A DNA stretch of 64,000 bases. Source: Lacinutrix mariniflava (GTDB lineage: Bacteria > Bacteroidota > Bacteroidia > Flavobacteriales > Flavobacteriaceae). The notes under the pieces are model-generated. The model had not been told where the DNA came from. It ran no database searches and saw only the letters and a program-made list of their open reading frames with translations. Positions 35,965 through 44,903 of this stretch are shown one piece after another. The stretch's first letter is position 1. Each line of letters begins with the position of its first letter. The stretch lies in contig NZ_LIQG01000020.1 in NCBI RefSeq assembly GCF_001418015.1, forward strand, positions 124,001 to 188,000, read 5' to 3'. Both the position numbers and the translations under genes were made by a program.

Positions 35965-37796
35965 TTATATAATTCTAATTTTATATGGAAATACACTAAC
36001 CGAATGATTTTCCAAAAATAATAATAAATTACTATTTAAAGCTTCCCATTCTTCTTCATTTGTGTTTTTAGAAGTATTTGGTGTTAATACAATCTCGATA
36101 CATTGCACTAAACCTTTATTTAATGCGATATCTTTTATGTAATTTTTCTCAATTTTTATATCGGTTATTTTATCGTTATAAACTTCATAACATAATGCCC
36201 TCACATCTTCTTTTGTTACAATTCTATCTCTTGATAACAAAGATCGCCTGTAGGAATTAAGCCGTTCATCCATAGACAAATGGTCTTTACCTCCAAACGT
36301 AGGAGTAAGTAATATACTACTTTTTTGTTTTATACCTATACCTTTATACAACTCAAGTTTACTTCCGGTTTTTAAATTATTGGCAAGTGTGCCATTAGTA
36401 GTCCAATAATCAACCAAAAGTGTTTCTTTTACATTAAAAGGCTTTAAGCTTAGGTAAGTGGTTTCACTAACTTCGTTAGTAATTTCAGAGACTTTTTTCT
36501 CTAATCTAGCTATTAATTGATTTAATTCCTTCAGATTAGACTGTAAAAAATCATTATTAAACATAGAGAAAGAGGCACTCTCATCCTTTAATAATTCAAG
36601 TAAATAAACAACATACTCCTTAGCTTTTCTATAACCCAATTTACCCACATTTTCCGTTCTTGTTATATATGTGCCTTTATCTTGATTAGAGTTATCTTTA
36701 CTTTGCGGCTTATAGAGCTTACCATTTGTATTTGTAAGCGCATTCATATCTAAAAACAAATCGTCTGTTTTAACCGGTATAATACCTATAAACTCTTTAA
36801 GCCTATATGAGAAACTATGAAGCTCTCTATTTAGTACAGGAAAAGCATTTAAAGTTCCAAATACGTTATTAAGAGTATTGTTTGAGATAACCCTAGGAAA
36901 AACAATTTTTATCCATCTTACATCGTCCTCAATCTTTACTTTGTTATCGCTTATTAAGGTATCTAACTCTTCGAAATTAGACTTCTTAAAAGTCAGACTC
37001 TTTTTAGTGTTAGCAATCTTAACAAAATTCTTATTATAAAAATTACATGTCTGCTGTACTAAGTTATTGGTTTTACTAGAGACATCTTCAAAAATAGAAT
37101 CTAAATCTAACTTGGTACTTTCTGAGTTATTTGCAAAACCCGGCTCTGTAGCAATTTTTTTATCAGCAGTAAACCATTCTGAAAATTTTAAATGATGATA
37201 AAACAATGCTTCATCATCAATATCTAAAAGTTCAAAATAAAACGAAAGATTACTTAAGTCTAAAGCTTCAATATCACTTACAATACCTAGATAAATTGTA
37301 GAATTTGGTAATGCGTTGGTAGATGCATTTTTTAATAAACTAATAGAATTATTCTTACCATTAATTTCCTTTATAGAATTACCAACTGCCACATAGCTTA
37401 TATTGGCTTTAATTAAATTTGTAGGTAAAACTGGAGTGAAATAGAGGTTTTTAAAATTTTCTGTTGTCTTTTTTTTGTAATCTTTTTTTTATAATAAAAA
37501 AGAGTTTCTGAACTGACTGCAACTCTATCCTCACTAGGCTGAGAACTCATTATACTATGAGCTGGCTTAGGACCATAGACTGTTTCTGGCGTCATTAATT
37601 GAATTATTTTCTCAGTAATTCGTGTCTGTGATTCGTTAATTTCACCACTAATTTTTTCGATTTCCGATGCGCAAGCACTAATTAATAATGCTACTAATGG
37701 ATCAAAAGACATTTCAATTTCATTGGCAGGAACTCCCCAAAGCGTTGCTGCTTTCTTGAGCATCCTATTTTTTATTTGTTCTTTGGTGTTTTTCAT
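35965..37796 (-). CDS. tssF: T6SS baseplate subunit TssF, reading frame broken (-1)
   Basis: The N-terminal part (37796 to 37413, 127 residues; AATLWGVPANEIEMSFDPLVALLISA) and the rest (ending 35965, about 490 residues from the shift) belong to one TssF of about 610 residues, the family length. The frames join by a -1 change within two A8 runs (37483-37490 and 37469-37476). Either a base was lost in a run or ribosomes slip there: codons read TAT AAA AAA AAG, the A AAA AAG site used by dnaX. The C-terminal part has the TssF-type DERLNSYRRSLLSRDRIVTKEDVRAL. Confidence 0.82.
37468..37490 (-). other. Tandem A8G slippery runs at the tssF frame change
   Basis: On the coding strand two AAAAAAAAG runs lie 14 bases apart. 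The first is phased as AAA AAA AAG in the upstream frame, with a stop in the -1 frame just before it. Both frames are open through 37413, so slippage at either run gives full-length TssF. Confidence 0.65.
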
Positions 37797-37801
37797 TTAA
37801 T

Positions 37802-38233
37802 TTAATATGATAATGGTCCAATAAAAAAATACTCTACGTAAGAAAAATCTTCATCAATTTTAATTATTTTTCCTTTTACATTAATATCCACACGTTTTTT
37901 AATTCTATTATTTTGCCCATTAAGATCAAGCTCTTCTTGTTTTATTTTAACAGTAATATCTAATTTAGTTAATCTTTTTTCGTGTAACTTTAAAGAATCA
38001 TACAGAGACTCTTCAATTAACGCCTTCAATTTATTTGTACTCTTTAAATTGTCGAAATCTATATTCCATATAGAACAACCATAAGTATCATCAAACGCAC
38101 ATTCTCCAAAATAAGAAGTGGTAATTAAATGTATATTATTGGCAATAGAGCTAGATAAATTACAAGTATCGTGACTCTTGCTACTTATAAGCGCTTCGGC
38201 ATTAATTGGTAATTTGTAATAATTATTGTTCAT
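37802..38233 (-). CDS. tssE: T6SS baseplate protein TssE (gp25-like)
   Basis: 143 residues of the GPW/gp25 family. It has SIANNIHLITTSYFGECAFDDTYGCSIW, then a helical stretch (KLKALIEESLYDSLKLHEKRL) and DITVKIKQEE near the C-terminus. It forms part of the inner baseplate wedge. It is the first gene of the leftward T6SS block and lies 5 bases before tssF. Confidence 0.85.
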   Translation of the reverse strand: MNNNYYKLPINAEALISSKSHDTCNLSSSIANNIHLITTSYFGECAFDDTYGCSIWNIDFDNLKSTNKLKALIEESLYDSLKLHEKRLTKLDITVKIKQEELDLNGQNNRIKKRVDINVKGKIIKIDEDFSYVEYFFIGPLSY

Positions 38234-38289
38234 TACTTATTTATTCTAGTGTTTTATAAACTCATAAATGTTAGAAAGAAGGGAGGAGT

Positions 38290-38297
38290 CAAATATA
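38290..38297 (-). promoter_or_regulatory. -7 box of the leftward T6SS operon
   Basis: TATATTTG on the minus strand matches TAnnTTTG, 57 bases before the tssE ATG. No clear TTG -33 element is seen; a T run occupies that place. Confidence 0.5.
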
Positions 38298-38443
38298 AAT
38301 TATATACTTTAAAAAAAAGTCCATTTTATACTTGTTTTGTTGTATTTCATCGATATAAAATGAACGGATAGATTTTTTTTATTTAAATTTATGCTTTATA
38401 TTTTAATTTCGAAAGTAAACATCTTTAAATTATACCTACAATA

Positions 38444-39471
38444 ATGAAAAAAACAATCCTCACATCTGTACTATTTCTATTCTTTTTCTTAAATTATGCT
38501 CAAGGCAATTATATTGAAGGAGTCGTAATAGACGAACAATTGGCTACACCCATAAAAGGTGCAATAGTTACGATTAGAGGGACAGAATTTACTGAAGGAA
38601 CCGATAATAATGGAAAATTCATTTTTAAACAAGCACTTCCCGAAGGCACATACAATGTAACTGTTGAAAAAGAAAATTTTGAAGAGAAATTTTTATTATA
38701 GACGTTCTGCCTGGTAAAAAAATTGAAGTAGAAGAAGTAAAACTAATTCCTACAAAAAGAGAAGAATACAAAAGAAAAAAACAAGCAAAAAAAGATAAAA
38801 AAGAGAAAAGAATAGCAGATAAACTTGAAGCTGAAAGAGTTTCTGATCTTGAAAGACAATTAGAAAGAGAAGATAAAGATATAGCTAAAGAGATAAAGCG
38901 ATTAGAGAAAAGAAGAAGAAAAGGAAAAGTTGATGACGAAGACGTTATTGTGCATTATGAAGACACAACTATTGAGCCTGAACCATTAATAGAAGACCCT
39001 GTTTATGTTTCTGAAATTCAAAAAAAATACGGAAAAATTCTCGGTATGGATCCAGCAGACCTTACAGAAGTTGAGCTTTATGAGTTAATTGATGAGTGGG
39101 ACGATGTAGACTATTTCTATGGCGGAGTTACAAAAAACGGCGTTGATTGCTCTTCTTTTACTCAAGCAATTCTATTTAAAATCTATAATATTAGAATTGA
39201 ACGCACAGCTGAACAACAATTCCATTCCAAAATAAATGATGAATATAAAGGAAGACAAGTCTTTAACGAAGGAGATTTAATTTTCTTTACAGGTGTTGGA
39301 ACAAAAAATAATGATATAAATCATGTTGGTGTATATTTGCATAACAACATGTTTGTTCACTCTACAAGCAATAAAGACAAAAATGGTAAAGCAGGCGTTC
39401 AAATAAGTGATTTAACAGACGATTATTGGGCAGCTAAGTTTCTTGCTGGAGGAAGACAACGAAGAAATTAA
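38444..39471 (+). pseudogene. Secreted carboxypeptidase-like/NlpC-P60 cell-wall hydrolase, frameshifted
   Basis: The first frame (38444-38701) gives a signal peptide (LFFFLNYAQ) and a carboxypeptidase-like regulatory domain (IEGVVIDEQLATPIKGAIV). A second frame, open from 38683 to 39471, continues IIDVLPGKKIEVEEVKLIP, a Lys/Glu-rich coiled linker, then NlpC/P60 with NGVDCSSFTQAI (Cys) and DINHVGVYLHNN (His). One lost T in a T5 run (38690-38694) explains the break. Joined, it is about 342 residues. It lies at the head of the rightward T6SS block and could open peptidoglycan for the apparatus. Confidence 0.8.
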
Positions 39472-39478
39472 ATTTTTA

Positions 39479-40396
39479 ATGGATACAACTGAGATTAAAA
39501 ACGTATTTAAAGAACTAATAACCGTATATCAAAACTTAAAGACAGAAGTTTTAATAGCGGAGGTTCAAGAACGTACAAGTTTAAAATCAGACCAAATTAT
39601 AATTAATAACAAAAGTTCTTTTAATAGACCGTACAGAAGAGATCTTTTAGATATAGACAAGTCTAAACTAGAAGATAATTTATTAAGTATTGATTTATCG
39701 AGAAGTGGTCTTTACGATTATCTTCCAGAAGGTTTTTTTCATACACAGAAAAACAACAATCAAAGAAGTTCCTTTTCTGCAAATAGAATAAAATCTAAAA
39801 AAGAAGAAGCAGCTGCAAGATCTCTTTTTTCGCCTATAGAAAATGAGTTTTTTCATCAAAGATTAAATATTGAAAAAAATGAGCGTATATTACTAAACAA
39901 TTTTTATAGTTTAAAAGATGACTATTTAATAGATTTCTGGAAATTAAATCAAGATATGCCACGTGAATATCTTCTTAAATTAATAAAACTTCTCCCTTAT
40001 ACTTTTAAAATTGCAGGGAATTTAGAATTAACCAGATTAAGTTTAGAAAAAATATTAAAAAATAATGTTACGTTTAAAATAAAATATATTTCGGAAAATG
40101 ATACAAAAAAAAGAAATCAACAAAGCAATAACAGATTAGGTGTTGATGTGATACTAAATAACATAGACAATGTTATTGCTCATCCTTATTTAGAAGCAAC
40201 TATTTGGTTAAAAAACAATCAAGAAATTGCCAGTTATGTTTCTAATAAAGGAATAAATAAGTTTCTAGAAGTTTTTTACAGTTATTTTTTACCCTTAGAA
40301 TTAGATGTAAAAACAAAGTACCAAGTAAAAAGTAGCATTGTCTTTTCCTTAGATGAAAAAGACAATGCTACATTAGGAGTTTCAACTAAAATATAA
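39479..40396 (+). CDS. tssG: Probable T6SS baseplate subunit TssG
   Basis: 305 residues. LEDNLLSIDLSRSGLYDYLPEGFFH and EEAAARSLFSPIENEFFHQRLNIEKNE resemble the Bacteroidota TssG-type baseplate proteins; the family is weakly conserved, so this is a call from position and motifs. The ATG at 39479 is chosen over a TTG 36 bases upstream that lies within the preceding gene. It lies 7 bases after the NlpC stop. The 3' end carries a perfect inverted repeat. Confidence 0.68.
   Translation: MDTTEIKNVFKELITVYQNLKTEVLIAEVQERTSLKSDQIIINNKSSFNRPYRRDLLDIDKSKLEDNLLSIDLSRSGLYDYLPEGFFHTQKNNNQRSSFSANRIKSKKEEAAARSLFSPIENEFFHQRLNIEKNERILLNNFYSLKDDYLIDFWKLNQDMPREYLLKLIKLLPYTFKIAGNLELTRLSLEKILKNNVTFKIKYISENDTKKRNQQSNNRLGVDVILNNIDNVIAHPYLEATIWLKNNQEIASYVSNKGINKFLEVFYSYFLPLELDVKTKYQVKSSIVFSLDEKDNATLGVSTKI
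40332..40371. repeat. Perfect 15-bp inverted repeat inside the 3' end of tssG
   Basis: GTAGCATTGTCTTTT (40332-40346) is matched exactly in reverse complement at 40357-40371 with a 10-base loop. It lies in coding sequence, ending 25 bases before the tssG stop and 36 before the tssN start. It could stop, slow or protect mRNA between the two genes. Confidence 0.75.
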
Positions 40397-40406
40397 ACAA
40401 AAATTA

Positions 40407-41285
40407 ATGGGTTCTATTTCAGGTTTATTAAGTGGTAATGCTTTTAAAATTAGCATTCTATTATTTATTGTAGGTTCGGTAATAATGATGCTTTTTACCA
40501 AAGTAAGAAAAGTTTTTACTAAACAAAAAAAGCAGGCAATTCTATATGCCATATTTATATTAATCACTTTTGCATTAGTAGGCTTTATAAGTTCTAGCAA
40601 AATTTTAAACGATACCGCATTAAATAGTTTTATTGGAATGCAAATAGTATTTTTATTATTAGGTATTTTACACCTATATATTATGAGAAAGTTTTTTGAT
40701 TCTTTATCGGAGGATAAATCAGATTTCTTTTCGGAGTTTCTATTTACCATAGCGATAACATTAATTGGTCTATTTGCCTTTTTAAATGTTGTAACCAAGT
40801 TTAGAGAAGGTATAAATTACACTTTTTTAGCCTCTGCTATATTTTTTATTGTTCCCTATTTAGTCTATAAATTATTCGAATACTCGTTACTAATTCCGGT
40901 TCCTGTTTTCAAGAAATGGTTTTATCCTTTAGAGGTTGACGTAAAAGAGCCTACTAGAAAAGAACTACAAAACCCTTTAGTTATTAGTTTTGAATTTCAG
41001 AAAAAACAAGATTTACCAGATGTTACTAATTTTAGAGTTAAAGCTCCAGAAAACATGGAGTTTGGAAAATTATTTTACTTTTTTATTAATGATTATAATG
41101 AGAGACACCCAGAAAGTAGAATCGATTTTTTAGATTATAATACTCAAGAGCCTCATGGGTGGATTTTTTATAAAAAACCAAGCTGGATTAGATCTCTAAG
41201 GCATATAAATTTCTCAAAATCCGTTTTAGGTAATGATATAAAAGAGGACTATGTAATTGTATGCCAAAGAACAAACTCGAACTAG
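40407..41285 (+). CDS. tssN: T6SSiii protein TssN
   Basis: 292 residues with about five hydrophobic helices in the first 165 (ISILLFIVGSVIMMLF, AILYAIFILITFALVGF, IVFLLLGILHLYIM), then a soluble C-terminal domain with PLEVDVKEPTRKELQNPLVISFEFQ. TssN is a membrane-complex protein specific to Bacteroidota T6SS. It starts 10 bases after tssG and ends the rightward structural block. Confidence 0.85.
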   Translation: MGSISGLLSGNAFKISILLFIVGSVIMMLFTKVRKVFTKQKKQAILYAIFILITFALVGFISSSKILNDTALNSFIGMQIVFLLLGILHLYIMRKFFDSLSEDKSDFFSEFLFTIAITLIGLFAFLNVVTKFREGINYTFLASAIFFIVPYLVYKLFEYSLLIPVPVFKKWFYPLEVDVKEPTRKELQNPLVISFEFQKKQDLPDVTNFRVKAPENMEFGKLFYFFINDYNERHPESRIDFLDYNTQEPHGWIFYKKPSWIRSLRHINFSKSVLGNDIKEDYVIVCQRTNSN

Positions 41286-41329
41286 CATTAACACTTACTC
41301 TTTATCGACTAAATATACTTTTTATCTTT

Positions 41330-41418
41330 TTTATTTGTATTAGCTCAATAATGTTAATAAATTTATTGCATGCCATTGATGGCGTTTAAACTTTTTTATT
41401 AATTAAATATTTTTTATT
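41330..41418 (+). promoter_or_regulatory. tssD1 promoter and conserved leader hairpin (copy A)
   Basis: The -7 type box TTTATTTG (41330-41337) lies 82 bases from the ATG. A hairpin GCCAT-TG-ATGGC (41372-41383) begins 35 bases after the box's G. Then comes an AT tract TTTTTATTAATTAAATATT shared by all three tssD1 copies. The stem changes between copies but still pairs. Confidence 0.68.
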
Positions 41419-41805
41419 ATGGCTTTTAAAGCAAAACTTAAAGTAGGTGGACAAGAGTACAATGTGTTAAATTGTTCTTACGAACTTTACCAAGAAACAG
41501 ATTCAACAGGAAGACCTTCTTCTATTACTAGAGGTGGTAAAATTAAATTAACAGTAGAATCTACTGCAGACGTTAGTCTATCAGATTGGATGTTTAACAA
41601 CTTCGAGCGTAGAGATGGTAGTATTAGATTCATCAAAAGAGATAGTGACTCTACTTCTAAAGAATTAAAGTTCACAGAAGGTTATATGGTTAAGTATCTT
41701 GAGAATTTCGATGCTACAGGAAAAAACCCAATGTCTGAATCTTTCGTTATCTCTGCAAAAGCAATTGCAATGGGTAATGGTGAACATGTTAACGAATGGG
41801 TGTAA
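41419..41805 (+). CDS. tssD: T6SS tube protein TssD/Hcp (copy A)
   Basis: 128 residues of the Bacteroidota TssD family: AFKAKLKVGGQEYNVLNCSY, RPSSITRGGKIKLTVEST, DWMFNNFERRDGS. It forms hexameric rings of the inner tube, and some act as carriers of effectors. It differs from copy B at only two residues. It has its own promoter, leader and terminator. The decayed tssD2 follows. Confidence 0.93.
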   Translation: MAFKAKLKVGGQEYNVLNCSYELYQETDSTGRPSSITRGGKIKLTVESTADVSLSDWMFNNFERRDGSIRFIKRDSDSTSKELKFTEGYMVKYLENFDATGKNPMSESFVISAKAIAMGNGEHVNEWV

Positions 41806-41839
41806 TTAACGCTCAATAAATATTATATTTATTAATTAA

Positions 41840-41868
41840 GGGAGTCGCTTTTGCTACTCCCTTTTTTT
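41840..41868 (+). terminator. Terminator after tssD1 copy A
   Basis: GGGAGT (41840-41845) pairs with ACTCCC (41856-41861) and seven T follow. Equivalent hairpins with a changing centre follow all three tssD1 genes. Confidence 0.85.
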
Positions 41869-41899
41869 ATATTATCTATTCACTAAAACTCGAGCAACT

Positions 41900-42000
41900 A
41901 TATTGTTTTCAACAAAACTGAAGAGCCCTGATGATTAAATGAATATATTATAATACTCCTCTCTCTCTTTCATGTAGCTCTAAATGTTTCGGTTAAATCA
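41900..42000 (+). pseudogene. Decayed tssD2 remnant
   Basis: The sequence after the copy A terminator aligns base for base with the start of tssD2 copy B (42937), beginning at the upstream ATTCACTAAAA. The start codon is now ATA (41900-41902), two stops appear in the first 20 codons, and residues F, K-L, M-N and L remain in register. Similarity fades after about 41965. From there to 42360 no gene was seen. Confidence 0.75.
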
Positions 42001-42367
42001 TCTTCACGTATTAGACAATCTGCTACATAGAGAGAAACAAAATAGCATCCTAGAACAGCAGCTACTGTAAAAACTAATATTAGATGTAGTTATTTTAAAA
42101 AAGCGATTCTAATAAATATACAACACCAAACATTGTATAGATTAGCCTTTAATATCAGATTACAGTTCTAAAGACACATAATAATGACACTTTTAAAATC
42201 TAATAATTATTAGTTCAATGTAAATCATTCATTTATTATATTTTTTTTTATAAAACACCTATTACCAATAAGTTAAAATTAAAACTTGTAACTATTTAAA
42301 CTACAAGAATGTAAATCCACCTACTTCTAGCGTTGTGTTTTATCTAAAAAACACGTATTTCGTCTTA

Positions 42368-42456
42368 TATATTTGTTTTAGTTCGGTAATCGCGTTATAT
42401 TTATGCTATGCCGTTAATGGCTTTTAAAATTTTTTATTAATTAAATATTTATTATT
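42368..42456 (+). promoter_or_regulatory. tssD1 promoter and leader hairpin (copy B)
   Basis: TATATTTG (42368-42375) is a full match to TAnnTTTG, 82 bases before the ATG. The hairpin GCCG-TTAA-TGGC (42410-42421) again begins 35 bases after the box's G, with a G-T pair replacing A-T. The AT tract is the same as in copy A. Confidence 0.72.
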
Positions 42457-42843
42457 ATGGCTTTCAAAGCAAAACTTAAAGTAGGTGGACAAGAGTACAA
42501 TGTGTTAAATTGTTCTTACGAACTTTACCAAGAAACTGATTCAACAGGAAGACCTTCTTCTATTACTAGAGGTGGTAAAATTAAATTAACAGTAGAATCT
42601 ACTGCTGATGTTAGTCTATCAGATTGGATGTTTAACAACTTCGAGCGTAGAGATGGTAGCATCAGATTCATAAAAAGAGATAGTGACTCTACTTCTAAAG
42701 AATTAAAATTCACAGAAGGTTACATGGTTAAGTATCTTGAGAATTTTGACGCTACTGGAAAAAACCCAATGTCTGAGGCCTTTGTTATCTCGGCTAAAAC
42801 AATTGCAATGGGTAATGGTGAACACGTTAATGAATGGGTGTAA
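42457..42843 (+). CDS. tssD: T6SS tube protein TssD/Hcp (copy B)
   Basis: 128 residues, nearly the same as copy A (S-E-A-F and A-K-T-I changes). Family motifs VGGQEYNVLNCSYELYQETDS shortened here and SDWMFNNFERRDGS are intact. It is separated from tssD2 by a terminator, so tssD1 is probably made in much greater amount than the genes behind it. Confidence 0.93.
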   Translation: MAFKAKLKVGGQEYNVLNCSYELYQETDSTGRPSSITRGGKIKLTVESTADVSLSDWMFNNFERRDGSIRFIKRDSDSTSKELKFTEGYMVKYLENFDATGKNPMSEAFVISAKTIAMGNGEHVNEWV

Positions 42844-42877
42844 TTAGCTCTCATTAAATATCATACATATTAATAAA

Positions 42878-42910
42878 GGGAGTCGCATATGCTACTCCCT
42901 TTCTTATTTT
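42878..42910 (+). terminator. Terminator between tssD1 and tssD2 (copy B)
   Basis: GGGAGT (42878-42883) and ACTCCC (42894-42899) form the stem with GCATATGC-like centre, and a T-rich stretch follows. Read-through would be needed for tssD2 unless it has a weak promoter. Confidence 0.82.
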
Positions 42911-42936
42911 CTTTATTCACTAAAATTCAAGTAATT

Positions 42937-43332
42937 ATGTCGTTTTTAGCAAAACTTAATATCGATGATAACGAAATGAATGTATTAGAATGCTCTTTTG
43001 GTTTTCACCAAGGTGCAGATAATTCAGGTCGCCCATCTCAAAAACCTCGTGGAGGACAAATAACTATACTTATAGAATCTACCAATAAAACAGACTTTTT
43101 AGAATGGATGATTTCCAGTAACATGACTAAAAGTGGAAGCATTATCTTTTATAAAAGAGATAATATGTCTAGTCTTAAAACCGTAGAGTTCAACGAAGCA
43201 TTCTGTTTAGATTATGTAGAAAATTTTGATGCGGAAGGCTCTCAGCCTTTAAAAACAAGAGTTGTTATTTCTGCAAAAGAAATTAGTGTAAAGGGCACTA
43301 CCTACACTAATAATTGGCCTGCTAAAGTTTAA
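42937..43332 (+). CDS. tssD: TssD/Hcp-type protein, second type (copy B)
   Basis: 131 residues. It is the divergent second TssD type: SFLAKLNIDDNEMNVLECSF, RPSQKPRGGQITILIEST, FLEWMISSNMTKSGS. It shares the fold pattern of tssD1 (GRPSxxxRGGxI, NFDA.G..P). The ATG at 42937 is used; the longer frame begins in the terminator. An effector candidate follows by 12 bases, so this TssD is a likely carrier of it. Confidence 0.9.
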   Translation: MSFLAKLNIDDNEMNVLECSFGFHQGADNSGRPSQKPRGGQITILIESTNKTDFLEWMISSNMTKSGSIIFYKRDNMSSLKTVEFNEAFCLDYVENFDAEGSQPLKTRVVISAKEISVKGTTYTNNWPAKV

Positions 43333-43344
43333 CATCCAAACCGT

Positions 43345-44070
43345 ATGGGCAAGCAGAAAACTAAATTAGAAATTAAAGAAGAATTTAAGCACTATTATGG
43401 TCAAAAACCTAAGGCTTATGCCGGATATGTTGATGAACCTAGTGAAAAAAAAATATTAGATCTTTTTGAAGATATTGGAGGTAGGTTAAACATTCTACCA
43501 TCATATCTGTTCACAATTGCTTGTGGTGAAGGACTTAGTAAGCATTATTTAGATAAAAAAACCTCGAGTTATTATAATAATAAAGGTGGTTTAATGACAG
43601 ATAAAGCAATGTCAGCATTTTCAATTCTGGGTTTAGATTTTTTTGGTTCTCCAAAAGAATTTCCTAGGATAAAAAAATACTTACCATCAGATTATAATGA
43701 AGGAGATGAATATGTTTCCTACAATGCAGAACGTAATGAGCGCTATGGTAAGGAAGCGGTACCTAGCGCTTATTTTGATGGTTTTCAAAGTGCTATCGAA
43801 GGCTTTAGTGCCGTATTGGCCCACAGAATAGAACTTTTTGATAAGCAAAGAAAAAAATTAGGGTACGCTTTACCTACAGAAGATGAGAAAGCCTACTGGT
43901 ACTACGCGTATTTCCAAGGAGAAGGTGATGCAAATAGAGCATTAGAAACAAACAAAGACTATAGTTTTTTAGCGCATCAAGCCGCAGCATCTCCGGAGGT
44001 GCATCGGTTATGTTTAGAAAGAGTAGCAACTTGGAGGTACTTATTAGCTTTTAATATCTTTTCTAGGTAA
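43345..44070 (+). CDS. Candidate T6SS effector, lysozyme-like glycan hydrolase
   Basis: 241 residues with no signal peptide. SYLFTIACGEGLSKHYL places a Glu in a GEGL context after a hydrophobic stretch, as in some lysozyme-like or transglycosylase enzymes, but I do not recognise the family. It lies 12 bases after tssD2 and 63 bases before a lipoprotein gene, the usual effector-immunity arrangement. A peptidoglycan target would suit an immunity lipoprotein. The effector role is inference. Confidence 0.55.
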   Translation: MGKQKTKLEIKEEFKHYYGQKPKAYAGYVDEPSEKKILDLFEDIGGRLNILPSYLFTIACGEGLSKHYLDKKTSSYYNNKGGLMTDKAMSAFSILGLDFFGSPKEFPRIKKYLPSDYNEGDEYVSYNAERNERYGKEAVPSAYFDGFQSAIEGFSAVLAHRIELFDKQRKKLGYALPTEDEKAYWYYAYFQGEGDANRALETNKDYSFLAHQAAASPEVHRLCLERVATWRYLLAFNIFSR

Positions 44071-44133
44071 GTACTTATAATCTAATTGTGAGTTAAAAAA
44101 AACGTTGTAATATACTTTAAGATAAATAGTAAA

Positions 44134-44898
44134 ATGAAGCACTATTTTTTATTAACATTTTTTTCTTTTTTCATTCTCTCTTGCGGAGAAAAAGCACAAG
44201 CATTAAAAGAAAAGTCTTACTTATCCTTTAGTAAGACATACGATAAATATGTAGAAAATGAATTCGATTATGACGGAAGAGATACCATATTAAAAAGATT
44301 TAAAAATGAGCTTTCTACTGCCTTAAATGATGAGGCTTTAAAAAAATATTATTTCCCTAAATGGGATAAAAAACGAGCTATTTCTGTATCAAAAGACAGC
44401 ACGCTAACCATTTTGTCTTGGGACTGGGAAAATAATGGGACATTTCATAGGTACGAATCCATGTATCGTTTAGTAAAAAATAATAAAATTTACACAGGTT
44501 TTTTATTTGAACATGATGGCGGTCAAAAAGAAATATTTTCTACTGTTTACTATAAGTCCTATTCGCTACCTAATAGTTCCTTTCTCGTAAAAGGATGGGG
44601 AACCCATGGCGGAGGAAAAGAATTTTTTGTTTTTAGAAACCTTAAATTGAAGAACGGAAGGCTTCAGGATTGTTTATCTTGTTTTAATGGTGAAAATCAA
44701 CTTTTTTACGAGATTACAAGAGGTAAAGATAATTTAGAGCCCAAATTTGATGCTGTTACTAACGAAATTTCATACCACGAACTCACTGAAAACTTTGTCG
44801 ATGGAGACAAAGACTCACCATCAGGATTTATGGATGCTACTGGTAAAATTTTAAGATTACAATATAAAGACGGTGAATTTGTTAAACCAAATAATTAA
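44134..44898 (+). CDS. Lipoprotein, candidate immunity protein
   Basis: 254 residues. The signal peptide ends FFILSCGEK. The rest has a soluble beta-rich look (TLTILSWDWENNGTFHRYESMYRLV, VKGWGTHGGGKEFFVF), and no known family is recalled. It follows the candidate hydrolase and precedes vgrG by 5 bases. Export as a lipoprotein would place it in the periplasm, where it could protect against the effector. Confidence 0.6.
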   Translation: MKHYFLLTFFSFFILSCGEKAQALKEKSYLSFSKTYDKYVENEFDYDGRDTILKRFKNELSTALNDEALKKYYFPKWDKKRAISVSKDSTLTILSWDWENNGTFHRYESMYRLVKNNKIYTGFLFEHDGGQKEIFSTVYYKSYSLPNSSFLVKGWGTHGGGKEFFVFRNLKLKNGRLQDCLSCFNGENQLFYEITRGKDNLEPKFDAVTNEISYHELTENFVDGDKDSPSGFMDATGKILRLQYKDGEFVKPNN

Positions 44899-44903
44899 AC
44901 ATT

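Noticed and set aside
42335-42354. Hairpin GTGTTTT/AAAACAC upstream of tssD1 copy B
   Set aside because: Short AT-rich stem without a following T run and not present before the other copies.
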